From contig NZ_GL883077.1 of assembly GCF_000204015.1 (NCBI RefSeq), forward strand, positions 299,281 through 331,428: DNA of 32,148 nucleotides, given 5' to 3'. Of this stretch, positions 1 to 7,922 are shown piece after piece (position 1 is the first letter of the stretch; each line of letters opens with the position of its first letter). The position numbers and the translations under genes are program-made. Under the pieces are notes generated by a model, which did no database searches, was not told the origin of the DNA, and saw nothing but the letters and a program-made list of their open reading frames with translations. The stretch comes from Asticcacaulis biprosthecium C19 (GTDB lineage Bacteria > Pseudomonadota > Alphaproteobacteria > Caulobacterales > Caulobacteraceae).

Positions 1-67
1 GTAAAGCTTAGTACGTGAGCACCGGAAGCGCAGAAGACGGACCTTTGCAGGCCAGCATCACCCATTT

Positions 68-1114
68 TCACCCGCCACAGCTTTCGCGGATAACAAGCTG
101 AGTCGGTATGCGTGTCATCTCGACGGGCTCGCCGTCGATCAGCGCGGCCAGCGTATCGACCAGAACCTGGGCTGCCGTCTTGGTGTCCTGACGCACCGTG
201 CTCAGGGCCGGATTGATGCAGGTACAGGCCCACAGGTCGTCGAAACCCATGACAGACACGTCCTTTGGCACGTTCAGGCCGCGCTTTTGTAGGCTCTGGA
301 TCGCGCCAATGGCCAGCAGATCCGTCACAGCAAACACCGCGTCGAAGGTGATGCTGTCATCAAGCAGACGTTCGATCGCCGCTGCGCCCTCTTCGCGCGA
401 AATGAAACAGTCAATGGCCAGGCTGTCGTCCGGCCTCACGCCCGCCTCGGTATGGGCGCGCATAAAGCCCTTGTAGCGTTCGAAGAACTCGGAATGGCGC
501 TCCGACGCCTCGCCCAGAAAAACAATGCGTTTGCGGCCAAGTTTGAGCAGGTGGGCGACCGCCGTATAGGCACCGCCCTCATTGTCGGAACCGATGAAAA
601 CATTGGGTGTTTCCGGCATGACCGGCCCAAACACCACCCACGGCTCGCCGACGGTGCGCAGGGCTTCGATCTTTTGCAGGTAGGTCTCGAAATCGCGATA
701 GCCCAGGAAGATGATACCGTCGGCCCGGCGCGAAAAGCCATAGTCAGCGCCCCAGTCGGAACTCTGCTTTTGCAGCGACATCAGGACGTCGACGCCCTTT
801 TCGCCGGCATAGTTCATGATCTGGCCGATCAGCGGCAGGAAGAAGGGGTTGATCGGATTGTCACCCTGATCGATGTCTTCCGACACCAGAACGGCAATGG
901 TATTGATCTTCTTCGAGCGCAGTTTGCGGGCATTGATATCGACCGTGTAGTTCAGCTTGGCCGCCGCATCGAAGACGCGCTGGCGCACGCCTTCGCTGAC
1001 TGAGGCCGGGCGCGACAGGGCGCGCGACACGGTGGCCTGGGAGACTCCGGCAAGAGCGGCAATATCGATGGAAGTGGGGCGTCTCATCTGCATCTTTTTG
1101 TTATCTTTGACCAT
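68..1114 (-). CDS. LacI-family transcriptional regulator
   Basis: The 348-residue protein has the LacI layout. An N-terminal helix-turn-helix (about residues 13-35) contains DIAALAGVSQATVSRAL, followed by the hinge region, and a periplasmic-binding-like effector domain runs from about 65 to the end with the typical late motif SVMGFDDLWACTCINPALSTV. Such proteins repress, or less often activate, sugar-use genes in response to a small ligand. The ATG is preceded by TGAGGCGG, in which the upstream LysR stop codon forms part of the ribosome-binding site, so the two regulators are probably translationally coupled. Starts at residue 8 or 10 are also possible, because the conserved domain begins only after MRRPTS. 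No sugar catabolic gene is adjacent inside the window; its targets may lie beyond the left edge. Family is certain, ligand unknown. Confidence 0.93.
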   Translation of the reverse strand: MVKDNKKMQMRRPTSIDIAALAGVSQATVSRALSRPASVSEGVRQRVFDAAAKLNYTVDINARKLRSKKINTIAVLVSEDIDQGDNPINPFFLPLIGQIMNYAGEKGVDVLMSLQKQSSDWGADYGFSRRADGIIFLGYRDFETYLQKIEALRTVGEPWVVFGPVMPETPNVFIGSDNEGGAYTAVAHLLKLGRKRIVFLGEASERHSEFFERYKGFMRAHTEAGVRPDDSLAIDCFISREEGAAAIERLLDDSITFDAVFAVTDLLAIGAIQSLQKRGLNVPKDVSVMGFDDLWACTCINPALSTVRQDTKTAAQVLVDTLAALIDGEPVEMTRIPTQLVIRESCGG

Positions 1115-1123
1115 GACACCGCC

Positions 1124-2029
1124 TCAGGGTTTAGACAAGTAGTCGCCCATGATGGCGGCGACCCAATCCATGAAGGCGCGCACCCGGCGGGCCTGATGAC
1201 GGCGGCGCGGATAGACCAGCGCTACCGGCAGGGGCTCGGCCTCGTACTGCGGCAGGATCTCCACCAGTCGCCCCTCGCCCAGCACCGGCGCCAGCCCGGC
1301 CACAGGCGCCTGGATGATCCCGAAACCAGCCAGGGCGGCGCTTTGGAAAGATTCGGTGCTGTTGACGAACATCCGGCCGGGGACATCGCGTGTGCGGTAG
1401 CTGTCGCCGTCGCGGTATTCGAACCCCCAGGGCCGGGCGCCCAACTGGCTGACATAGTGAACCATGAAGTGGCGATCGAGATCGTCCAGGGTCTGTGGCG
1501 TGCCGTGGCGTTCGAGATAGGCCGGCGAGGCGACATTGGCCATCACCATCTCACCCAGTTGACGCGCCATCAGGCCGGAATCGGGCTGTGCGCCAACGCG
1601 GATCACACAGTCGAAACCTTCCGCCACCACATCGACACGGCGGTCGGTACAGCTCAATTCCAGTTGCAAACCTGCGTGACGGCCGAGAAACTCGGGCAGG
1701 CGCGGGACAATGAAGTTGCGCGCCATGGCCACCGGCATGTCCACCCGCAAGGTGCCGGTCAGGGCCGCGGGTGACGACTGAAACATCGCTTCGATGTCCT
1801 CGGCATCCGACAGAAGATCGCGGGCGCGTTCGTACAGAAGGTGGCCGTCATGGGTCAGTTGGACCTTGCGGGTGGTGCGGTAGAGAAGCTGGGTTTTCAG
1901 CCGCGATTCCAGCGCTGCGATGGCTGATGACACCGCCGATTTCGGCACCCCCAGCGACACCGCTGCCTGGGTGAAGCTGCTCAACTCAGCGACACGAACG
2001 AACACGGCATAAGTTTCGAGACGGGTCAT
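1124..2029 (-). CDS. LysR-family transcriptional regulator
   Basis: This 301-residue regulator begins MTRLETYAVFVRVAELSSF, the usual LysR winged-helix opening, with the recognition helix around SFTQAAVSLGVPKSAVSSAIAALE. The remainder is the LysR substrate-binding domain, of the subgroup that resembles regulators of quinone- or aldehyde-related oxidoreductases (inferred from general likeness only). The frame is open for another 26 codons upstream, but the ATG at 2029 is chosen because the conserved domain starts there and the upstream residues look like intergenic DNA. It diverges from the short-chain dehydrogenase at 2123, the classic arrangement in which a LysR protein controls the divergent oxidoreductase and itself from the 93-bp space between them. 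The LacI gene follows nine bases after its stop codon. Confidence 0.92.
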   Translation of the reverse strand: MTRLETYAVFVRVAELSSFTQAAVSLGVPKSAVSSAIAALESRLKTQLLYRTTRKVQLTHDGHLLYERARDLLSDAEDIEAMFQSSPAALTGTLRVDMPVAMARNFIVPRLPEFLGRHAGLQLELSCTDRRVDVVAEGFDCVIRVGAQPDSGLMARQLGEMVMANVASPAYLERHGTPQTLDDLDRHFMVHYVSQLGARPWGFEYRDGDSYRTRDVPGRMFVNSTESFQSAALAGFGIIQAPVAGLAPVLGEGRLVEILPQYEAEPLPVALVYPRRRHQARRVRAFMDWVAAIMGDYLSKP

Positions 2030-2122
2030 TGTTCTCGGATTTCGAACAGTCTGTGATCTTTTGCGTGATTTATCGCCGAAATGCCAAACAGTAAAGTGCT
2101 CCATCACAGAAGGAGCTATCTC
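2030..2122. promoter_or_regulatory. Divergent LysR/SDR promoter-operator region
   Basis: This 93-bp space separates divergent starts and must hold both promoters. It is visibly richer in A and T than the genes around it. The sequence GTGATCTTTT at about 2052 is followed by the related GTGATTTATC at about 2065, a possible direct repeat for regulator binding. Several T-N11-A type boxes could be drawn, so I do not name one. The dehydrogenase has a good ribosome-binding site, AGGAG at 2111-2115. Confidence 0.4.
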
Positions 2123-2875
2123 ATGAAAATTGCACTAATCACCGGCGGTTCACGCGGCCTGGGCCGCAACATGGCCCATCATCTCGCAGCGCGCGGCGTC
2201 GATATTCTGTTTACCTACCGCGCGCGCCGCGACGAGGCGGAAACCCTGATCGCCGATCTCAACCTGATGGGACGAAAGGCCGTGGCGATCCAGCTCGATA
2301 CTGGCATGACGGCTCAGTTTCCCGGTTTCGTCGCCTCCGTCCGTGCGGCCTTGAGGGATGAATGGGGACGTGACGATTTCGACTACCTGATCAACAATGC
2401 CGGCATGGGTCTGTACACACCGTTCGCAGAGACCACGGAAACCCAGTTCGACGAAGTGATGAACGTTCATTTCAAGGGCGTATTTTTCCTGACCCAAGCG
2501 TTGTTGCCATTGATCTGCGACGGCGGCCGGATTTTGAATCTTTCGTCGGGCCTCGCGCGGTTCAGCTACCCTGGCGCCTCCGCCTATGCTGCTGCAAAAG
2601 GCGCGGTCGAAGTCCTGACGCGCTATCTGGCGATGGAGATGGGGCCGCGGCGGATTACGGTCAATGTCCTGGCGCCGGGTGCGATCGAGACCGACTTCGG
2701 CGGTGGCCGGGTTCGTGACAATGCCGAGCTAAATGCGTTGATCGCATCGCGGACGCCTTTGGGGCGCGTGGGCTTGCCGGACGATATCGGCGGGGTGGTA
2801 TCGCTCTTGCTGTCGGACGAGGCTGGCTGGATCAACGGCCAGCGCATCGAAGTCGCCGGCGGGATTCACACCTGA
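2123..2875 (+). CDS. Short-chain dehydrogenase/reductase (SDR)
   Basis: The 250-residue protein is a classical SDR. It opens with the Rossmann dinucleotide-binding motif TGGSRGLG (residues 7-14), has the structural LINNAG motif, the catalytic serine in NLSSG, the YAAAK active-site pair, and the late PGAIETDF segment. These enzymes oxidise or reduce alcohols, ketones or sugars with NAD(P)(H); the basic residues after the glycine motif (YRARRDE) hint at NADP(H), though this is weak. ATG 2123 is chosen over an in-frame ATG at 2081 because AGGAG lies at the right distance and the fold starts at MKIALITGG. It diverges from a LysR regulator that probably controls it. The substrate cannot be told from sequence. 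It resembles 3-oxoacyl-ACP reductases, but no fatty-acid genes are near. Confidence 0.93.
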   Translation: MKIALITGGSRGLGRNMAHHLAARGVDILFTYRARRDEAETLIADLNLMGRKAVAIQLDTGMTAQFPGFVASVRAALRDEWGRDDFDYLINNAGMGLYTPFAETTETQFDEVMNVHFKGVFFLTQALLPLICDGGRILNLSSGLARFSYPGASAYAAAKGAVEVLTRYLAMEMGPRRITVNVLAPGAIETDFGGGRVRDNAELNALIASRTPLGRVGLPDDIGGVVSLLLSDEAGWINGQRIEVAGGIHT

Positions 2876-2890
2876 TTGCCGCGTAGCGGC

Positions 2891-3000
2891 CTTAAGAAAA
2901 GGTGGTCCACAGATTTCGCAGATTTAGAGGGATTAAGTGCTATTTTTCAGCAGCTTAATCTCTTCTAATCTGTGCAATCTGTGGACCACCTTCCTTAAAG
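2891..3000. repeat. Long intergenic palindrome between SDR and rimM
   Basis: Two arms of about 47 nt (2891-2937 and 2954-3000) are near-perfect reverse complements, separated by a 16-nt A/T-rich loop. The best-conserved block is GGTGGTCCACAGATT, and the arms contain a roughly 9-nt repeated unit ending in AGATT or GATT. The right arm contains the stop codon of rimM. The element lies between two convergent genes, so its RNA would fold into a strong hairpin on both strands and probably serves as a bidirectional terminator. Its size and internal repeats go beyond a plain terminator and suggest a dispersed repeat. Confidence 0.85.
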
Positions 3001-3495
3001 TCCAGTCAGGTCCACCACAATACGGCCTTCGGCCAGGTGCACTTGCGGGACATGGGCCAGGGTGAAGGGAACATAGAAGCTGACACCCTCCAGCGGCTTG
3101 ACGTCCAGCAGGTCGCCGGCGCCGAAATTGTCGACATTGACCACCTTGCCCACCATGTTGCCTGACGTGTCGACAACATCCATGCCGATCAGGTCGGTGA
3201 CGTAATATTCCTCTTCGTCCGTGTCCGGAAGATCGGCGCGGTCGACATACAGTTTCTGCCCCTTCAGCTTCTCCGCCGCCGTGCGGTCAGGCGCCTGTTC
3301 GGCAAAGACCAGCAGCGCGCCCTTGTGCGCTCGCGCCTTGGTCACGACCAAAGCGGGCTTGCCGGCGACGTCCAGAAGCGGCGAATGTTCCAGCAGGCTC
3401 AAGGGGTCGTCCATGAAGCTCATCAGCTTGAACTCGCCCTGGACACCATGGGGCGCGCCGACCTGAGCGACGAGAACCAGATTGGGTTTTGTCAT
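2995..3495 (-). CDS. rimM: Ribosome maturation factor RimM
   Basis: The 166-residue protein matches RimM, which binds ribosomal protein S19 and helps mature the 30S head domain. The N-terminal beta-barrel begins VLVAQVGAPHGVQGEFKLMSF, and the C-terminal PRC-barrel contains YYVTDLIGMDVVD and GAGDLLDVKP, ending near FVPF-like residues (YVPFTLAHVPQV). The frame remains open upstream through rpsP, but ATG 3495 is where RimM homology starts. It is third in a minus-strand ffh-rpsP-rimM run, with a terminator-like hairpin before it. RimM is usually followed by trmD and rplS; here the gene ends inside a palindrome and the next gene is convergent. Confidence 0.96.
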   Translation of the reverse strand: MTKPNLVLVAQVGAPHGVQGEFKLMSFMDDPLSLLEHSPLLDVAGKPALVVTKARAHKGALLVFAEQAPDRTAAEKLKGQKLYVDRADLPDTDEEEYYVTDLIGMDVVDTSGNMVGKVVNVDNFGAGDLLDVKPLEGVSFYVPFTLAHVPQVHLAEGRIVVDLTGL

Positions 3496-3513
3496 CAAAA
3501 AAATCTCAAAATA

Positions 3514-3539
3514 AAAGGGCCGGATCGCTCCGGCCCTTT
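3514..3539 (-). terminator. Intrinsic terminator/attenuator between rpsP and rimM
   Basis: The sequence forms an 11-bp stem, AAAGGGCCGGA paired with TCCGGCCCTTT around a 4-nt loop. On the minus strand it is followed by a T-rich stretch (TTTTATTTTGAGATTTTTTT). This is a textbook rho-independent terminator placed 20 nt before the rimM start, so rimM may be transcribed at a lower level than rpsP or depend on read-through. Confidence 0.8.
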
Positions 3540-3562
3540 CGCATGGGAGTCCGCAGCAAAGC

Positions 3563-4027
3563 TTATTCCGGAGCGGTTTCTTCGGCGGCAGCGACTTCGA
3601 CTTCCGGCTCAGCGGCAGCTTCTTCGACCACAGGGGCCGGAGCGGCAGCAGCGGCAGCGGCTTCTTCACGAGCAGCCGCTTCGGCGTCGAGACGGTCCTG
3701 CTCGCGCTGGGCGCGTTCAGCGGCACGTTCCTGGGCCTTCTTGCCCGGGGTGCCCTTCTTCGGGTTGTTGCTGGCGGTCCAGGTGACCAGGCCTTCTTGC
3801 GACAGGAAGCGCGCGACGCGGTCGGTCGGTTGCGCACCCTTCTTCAGCCATTCAGCGATGCGCTCCGACTTCAGGGTGACGCGGACGGCGTCCTTCGGCA
3901 GCATCGGGTTATAGGTGCCCACCTTTTCGATGAACTTTCCGTCGCGCGGCGCAGTGCTTTCGGCGACGACGATGGTGTAGTAGGGGCGCTTCTTGGAGCC
4001 ACCGCGGGAGAGACGAATCTTAAGCAT
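3563..4027 (-). CDS. rpsP: 30S ribosomal protein S16 with long C-terminal tail
   Basis: Residues 1 to about 85 are a full S16 core: [24 protein letters not shown] opens the protein and [11 protein letters not shown] and [16 protein letters not shown] follow. S16 is a primary-binding protein of the 30S body. The usual protein is about 80-90 residues; here 154 residues are encoded. The extra part has a charged stretch ([17 protein letters not shown]) and then a low-complexity Ala/Glu/Pro/Val tail. The tail may be disordered and exposed on the ribosome; similar extensions occur in alphaproteobacteria, so this is not a frame error. The gene follows ffh by 23 bp with an AAGGAA ribosome-binding site. 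Confidence 0.97.
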   Translation of the reverse strand: MLKIRLSRGGSKKRPYYTIVVAESTAPRDGKFIEKVGTYNPMLPKDAVRVTLKSERIAEWLKKGAQPTDRVARFLSQEGLVTWTASNNPKKGTPGKKAQERAAERAQREQDRLDAEAAAREEAAAAAAAPAPVVEEAAAEPEVEVAAAEETAPE

Positions 4028-4050
4028 GTTCAGTTCCTTGGTTTGATCGC

Positions 4051-5616
4051 TTATTTCTTGGTCGGGTTAAAAGGTTTGGCGCCCGGAAGGCCGGGTAAGC
4101 CGGAGAAGGGTGAGCCGCCGGCAGGACCGCCGAGGCCGGGGAGCTTGATGCCGGCATTGCTGGCCATCGACTGCATTTTTTCCAGATCGGCCTCGGACGG
4201 GCCGCCCGGAGCGTTCAGGGTCTTGGCCATGTCGGCGATCTGGGAGGGGTTCGGCATGCCGCCACCACCCATGCCGAACATCTTCGCCATCTGGCCCATG
4301 GCGCCGCGGCCGTTGGAGCGCGACATCGCCTTGAAGGTATCGGCCATCTGGCGGTGCTGCTTCAGCAGGCGGTTGATTTCCATGACTTCGACACCGGCGC
4401 CGGCGGCGATGCGGCGCTTGCGCGAGGCGTTGAGCACGTCCGGCTTCTTGCGCTCCATCTTGGTCATCGAGGTGATGATGGCCACCTGGCGGTCGAAAGT
4501 CTTGTCCGAGATGTTCAGCTCATCGATCTGCTTCTTGGCCTTCTGAACGCCGGGGAGCAGGCCCATAATGCCGCTCATCCCGCCCATGCGCTTCATCTGA
4601 CGCAGTTGCTCGGCCAGGTCGTCGAGGTCGAACTGACCCTTGGCCATCTTCTTGGCCATGGCGGTCGCCTTGGCCTGGTCCAGTTCCTGAGCCGCCTTTT
4701 CGACCAGAGCGACGATATCGCCCTGACCGAGGATGCGGCCGGCAACGCGGCGGGCATCGAAGACGTCGAGCGCTTCGACCTTTTCGCCGGCGCCGAGAAA
4801 CTTGATCGGCAGGCCAGTGACGGCGCGCATCGACAGCATGGCGCCGCCGCGGGCGTCGCCGTCGGCGCGGGTCAGGATCAGGCCGGTCAGCGGCAGGCGT
4901 TCATGGAAGGCTGTGGCCGTGCGCACGGCGTCCTGGCCGGTCAGGCTGTCGGCGACCAGGAAGGTTTCGATCGGATTGGCGATGCGCGCGATCTCGGCGG
5001 CTTCGCTCATCAGCGCTTCGTCGAGCGTGGTCCGGCCGGCGGTGTCGAGGATCAGGACGTCGAAGCCCTGGATCTTGGCAGCCTGCAAGGCGCGGCGGGC
5101 AATGTCGGTGGCGCTTTGGCCAGCGACGATCGGAAGGAAGTCGACGCCGACCTGTTCGGCTAGCAGCTTGAGCTGCTCCATGGCGGCCGGACGACGGGTG
5201 TCCAGCGAGGCCATCATGACCTTCTTGCGGTCGAACTTCGAAAGGCGCAGGGCCAGCTTGGCGGAAGTTGTGGTCTTACCCGAACCCTGCAAACCGGCCA
5301 TCATTATGACAGCGGGCGGCACGGCGTTGAGGTTCAGCGGCTCAGGCTCTTCGCCGCCCAGCATGTCGATCAGGCCGTCATAGACGATCTTCACGACCTG
5401 GTCGGCCGGCTTGACCGCCTTGATGATCTCTTCGCCGGTGGCCAGTTCCTTGGCCTTGGTCATGAACTGACGCACCACCGGCAGGGCGACGTCGGCTTCC
5501 AGCAGGGCGACGCGCACTTCACGCAGGGCTTCGTCGACGTCCTTTTCCGAAAGGACGCCGCGGCCTGAGAGACGGTCGAATAGACCGGAAAGGCGCTCGT
5601 TCAAGCTGTCGAACAT
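4051..5616 (-). CDS. ffh: Signal recognition particle protein Ffh (SRP54)
   Basis: The 521-residue GTPase binds 4.5S RNA and signal sequences and delivers ribosomes to FtsY at the membrane. The N domain (residues 1-95) leads into the G domain with P-loop GLQGSGKT (108-115), [11 protein letters not shown] (139-149), DTAGR (191-195) and [10 protein letters not shown] (249-258). A methionine-rich M domain follows, and the tail from about 460 is rich in Gly, Met and Pro. ATG 5616 is chosen because Ffh homology starts at [13 protein letters not shown] and GGAGAAT stands just upstream. The frame is open for 78 more codons, but those residues are not SRP-like. It heads the ffh-rpsP-rimM run. No SRP RNA gene was seen nearby. 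Confidence 0.97.
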   Translation of the reverse strand: MFDSLNERLSGLFDRLSGRGVLSEKDVDEALREVRVALLEADVALPVVRQFMTKAKELATGEEIIKAVKPADQVVKIVYDGLIDMLGGEEPEPLNLNAVPPAVIMMAGLQGSGKTTTSAKLALRLSKFDRKKVMMASLDTRRPAAMEQLKLLAEQVGVDFLPIVAGQSATDIARRALQAAKIQGFDVLILDTAGRTTLDEALMSEAAEIARIANPIETFLVADSLTGQDAVRTATAFHERLPLTGLILTRADGDARGGAMLSMRAVTGLPIKFLGAGEKVEALDVFDARRVAGRILGQGDIVALVEKAAQELDQAKATAMAKKMAKGQFDLDDLAEQLRQMKRMGGMSGIMGLLPGVQKAKKQIDELNISDKTFDRQVAIITSMTKMERKKPDVLNASRKRRIAAGAGVEVMEINRLLKQHRQMADTFKAMSRSNGRGAMGQMAKMFGMGGGGMPNPSQIADMAKTLNAPGGPSEADLEKMQSMASNAGIKLPGLGGPAGGSPFSGLPGLPGAKPFNPTKK

Positions 5617-5662
5617 AATCTCAATTCTCCGTTCGCGCCCCGTTCGCACCCAAACAGAAAAT

Positions 5663-5689
5663 CCCCGAGGGCGCCACGCGCTGTCGGGG
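5663..5689 (-). promoter_or_regulatory. Possible leader hairpin upstream of ffh
   Basis: CCCCGA at 5663-5668 pairs with TCGGGG at 5684-5689, with a further GCGC/GCGC pairing inside. On the minus strand it is followed by ATTTTCTGTTT, so it resembles a weak terminator or attenuator about 45 nt before the ffh start. The rest of the 297-bp ffh/chemoreceptor space (5617-5913) holds no gene I can support. Confidence 0.35.
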
Positions 5690-5913
5690 AGCCTTCCCAT
5701 CCTCTGTCCGGGCGCAGTGCCGGGGGCGTGATGACGAAGGGTTCTGGTTTGGAGCGCAAGACGTAGGTGCGCGATGTGGCGGGGTCTATGCCGGAAAAGG
5801 ACGCGCGAGTCAAGTTTGAGGCAAGAGCGGGTGAAAAACACAGTTAGCAAACTCTTAAACCGTGTCCGTTACCCTGAGGGAGACAACGACAATAGACGTC
5901 CCGGGGATACTTT

Positions 5914-7767
5914 ATGGCTAAGCTCTTCGACGCAATCAACGCCCGCACCAGCATTTCGGGGCGCATGCGTATCCTGGGCGTTTTGATGGTGCTGCCCGTC
6001 GCCATGACCGGGTGGCTGCTGTACCAGTCGCATATGGTCGCTGTCGATTTCGCCAACAGCGAACTGGCCGGGGCGCGTTATCTCGACGCCGTGTGGCCGG
6101 ATCTGATGGCCGGCGCAGCGGGTAAGGACGCAGTGGCCGACCTCGGCAAGATCGCCGCTGACAACGCCAAGATGGTCGATCCGGCCAAGGCGGAGACGCT
6201 GAAAGGCCAGGCCGGCCCGGACCTGCTGAAGGCGTCGGCCGCTCTGTTCGTCGAGATCACCGACAAGTCCAAGCTGATCCTCGATCCGGAACTCGACAGC
6301 TATTACATGATGGATGCGGTGACCACCAAGATGCCGGTGGTTATCGTCGCCGGATACGACTTCAACGGCGCGCCGTCTGATCCGATCGCCGCAGTGACCT
6401 TCGACAATGCCGTCACGGCGCTGAACGATTCCTTCGTCAAGTCGGGAACCTACAGCGACGGCGGCAAACTCGCCGCCGACACCCAGGTGGCCCTGGACAG
6501 CTTCATGGTAGCCGCCAAGGCCTTCCGCGACGACCCGTCGCAATATGACGGCTTTCTCAGCGCCGCCGACGCTCTGTTCAAACCCGGCAATCGCGACCTG
6601 GCAAAGATGCAGGCGGACAGGGCCAGCGCCGAGACGGGGAAGATGTTGATGGAACTGGTCCTGGCCGCTGCGGTTCTGGCCCTGGCGCTGGGCCTGACCT
6701 GGGTGATTGCCTCGGGCTTGTCGACACGACTGGGTGTTTTGTCGGGCCTGATGCAGAAACTGGCGCGCAACGAAGCCGTCAGCAATATTCCCTTCCAAGA
6801 TGACGGGCATGAGACCGGCGTGATCGTCCGTACCCTGACGACTTTCCGCGATGCTGTCGAAGAGGCCGCCCGGATGCGGGCCTCGCAGGCGCAGGTGGAG
6901 GTCGAAACCCAGTCGGTGCGCGCCATCACCATGCGCGACATGGCGGACCGGTTCGAGTCCTCGGTGCTCAGCATCGTCGAGCGGCTGAGCGCGGCGACCT
7001 CAAACCTGGGACAGACCGCGGCGGAACTGAGCATCAATGCCGAACAGACCCGCGCCCGCAGTCAGAGCGCTGCCGTGGCCATGGATATGGCCAGCGGCAA
7101 TGTCCAGTCGGTGGCAGGCGCCACGGAAGAAATGTCGGCGTCGTCGCAAAGCATTGCCGACCAGGCCGATCGCGCCGCCCATGCGGCTCAGTCGGCAGCC
7201 GGCCTGGCCAATGACGCCACCGCCAAGGTCGCGGCGATGAATGAGGCGGCCCAAAGCATCGGCAGCAGTATTGATATGATCAGCCAGATTACCTCCCAGA
7301 CCAATCTGCTGGCGCTAAACGCGACGATCGAGGCCGCGCGGGCAGGCGAGGCCGGTCGCGGTTTCAGCGTCGTCGCCACCGAGGTCAAGGCCCTGGCGCA
7401 GCAGACCGCCAAGGTGACGGATGAGATCGGCACCCAGGTGAAGGGCGTGCAATCGGCGACGGCGGAAGCTTCCGGCGCGATGGTGGCGATCGCCGATATG
7501 GTCGTCGACCTGCGCGACCTGGCCTACGCGATTTCAGAGTCGGTACGTCAGCAGTCGGCCGCGGTGGGAGAGATTTCGAGATCGACGGCGGATGTGGCCA
7601 TGTCGACGGCCGAGGTCGGCGGCGCCATCGGCGAGGTCAATGATACGGCGGAGCGCACCGGTACCCAGGCGAACAGCGCCCTGGCCGATGTCGAGCATCT
7701 GCAGGCTCAGACCGAGGCGTTGAAAACGACAGCAACGGCCTTTCTGGCGAGCGTGAGAGCGGCGTAA
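5914..7767 (+). CDS. Methyl-accepting chemotaxis protein (periplasmic helical sensor)
   Basis: This 617-residue chemoreceptor has an N-terminal membrane helix (about 18-38), a periplasmic, mostly helical sensor region (about 40-245), a second membrane helix (about 248-272, [19 protein letters not shown]), a HAMP linker, and a long cytoplasmic coiled coil. The conserved hairpin tip is clear: [20 protein letters not shown], then [16 protein letters not shown]. The sensor includes [14 protein letters not shown], a motif I associate with a recurring helical sensor family of receptors and kinases. It should couple to CheA/CheW. The C terminus lacks a CheR-docking pentapeptide. It stands alone; no che genes are in the window. 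The RBS is weak (GGGGATACTTT before ATG). Ligand unknown. Confidence 0.94.
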   Translation: MAKLFDAINARTSISGRMRILGVLMVLPVAMTGWLLYQSHMVAVDFANSELAGARYLDAVWPDLMAGAAGKDAVADLGKIAADNAKMVDPAKAETLKGQAGPDLLKASAALFVEITDKSKLILDPELDSYYMMDAVTTKMPVVIVAGYDFNGAPSDPIAAVTFDNAVTALNDSFVKSGTYSDGGKLAADTQVALDSFMVAAKAFRDDPSQYDGFLSAADALFKPGNRDLAKMQADRASAETGKMLMELVLAAAVLALALGLTWVIASGLSTRLGVLSGLMQKLARNEAVSNIPFQDDGHETGVIVRTLTTFRDAVEEAARMRASQAQVEVETQSVRAITMRDMADRFESSVLSIVERLSAATSNLGQTAAELSINAEQTRARSQSAAVAMDMASGNVQSVAGATEEMSASSQSIADQADRAAHAAQSAAGLANDATAKVAAMNEAAQSIGSSIDMISQITSQTNLLALNATIEAARAGEAGRGFSVVATEVKALAQQTAKVTDEIGTQVKGVQSATAEASGAMVAIADMVVDLRDLAYAISESVRQQSAAVGEISRSTADVAMSTAEVGGAIGEVNDTAERTGTQANSALADVEHLQAQTEALKTTATAFLASVRAA

Positions 7768-7772
7768 AAATA

Positions 7773-7917
7773 CCTCTCCCCGCCCGCGGGGAGAAGACGA
7801 GAGCGGAACGAAGTGAACGCGATCGGGTGAGGTGCTCTTTCTGAGCGCGCAGTCACCACCGAACCACCAGAAAGAGCCCCTCACCCTAACCTCTCCCCGT
7901 GAAGAACGGGGAGAGGG
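7773..7917. repeat. Composite CCTCTCCCC palindrome between convergent genes
   Basis: The 155-bp space between the chemoreceptor and the convergent glycosyltransferase is filled by nested inverted repeats. CCTCTCCCCG with GCGGGGAGA (7773-7793) forms one hairpin, and CCTCTCCCCG with CGGGGAGAGG (7890-7917) a second. An 18-nt arm at 7825-7842 pairs with 7869-7886 with one mismatch (GGGTGAGG/CCTCACCC). It belongs by appearance to the GC-rich intergenic repeats common in proteobacteria and probably terminates both genes. A shorter relative lies at 11253-11282. Confidence 0.75.
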
Positions 7918-7922
7918 GTTAT

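Noticed and set aside
5617-5913. Possible SRP (4.5S) RNA gene next to ffh
   Set aside because: I looked for the conserved GGAAGG/AGCAGCC-type core on both strands and did not find it.
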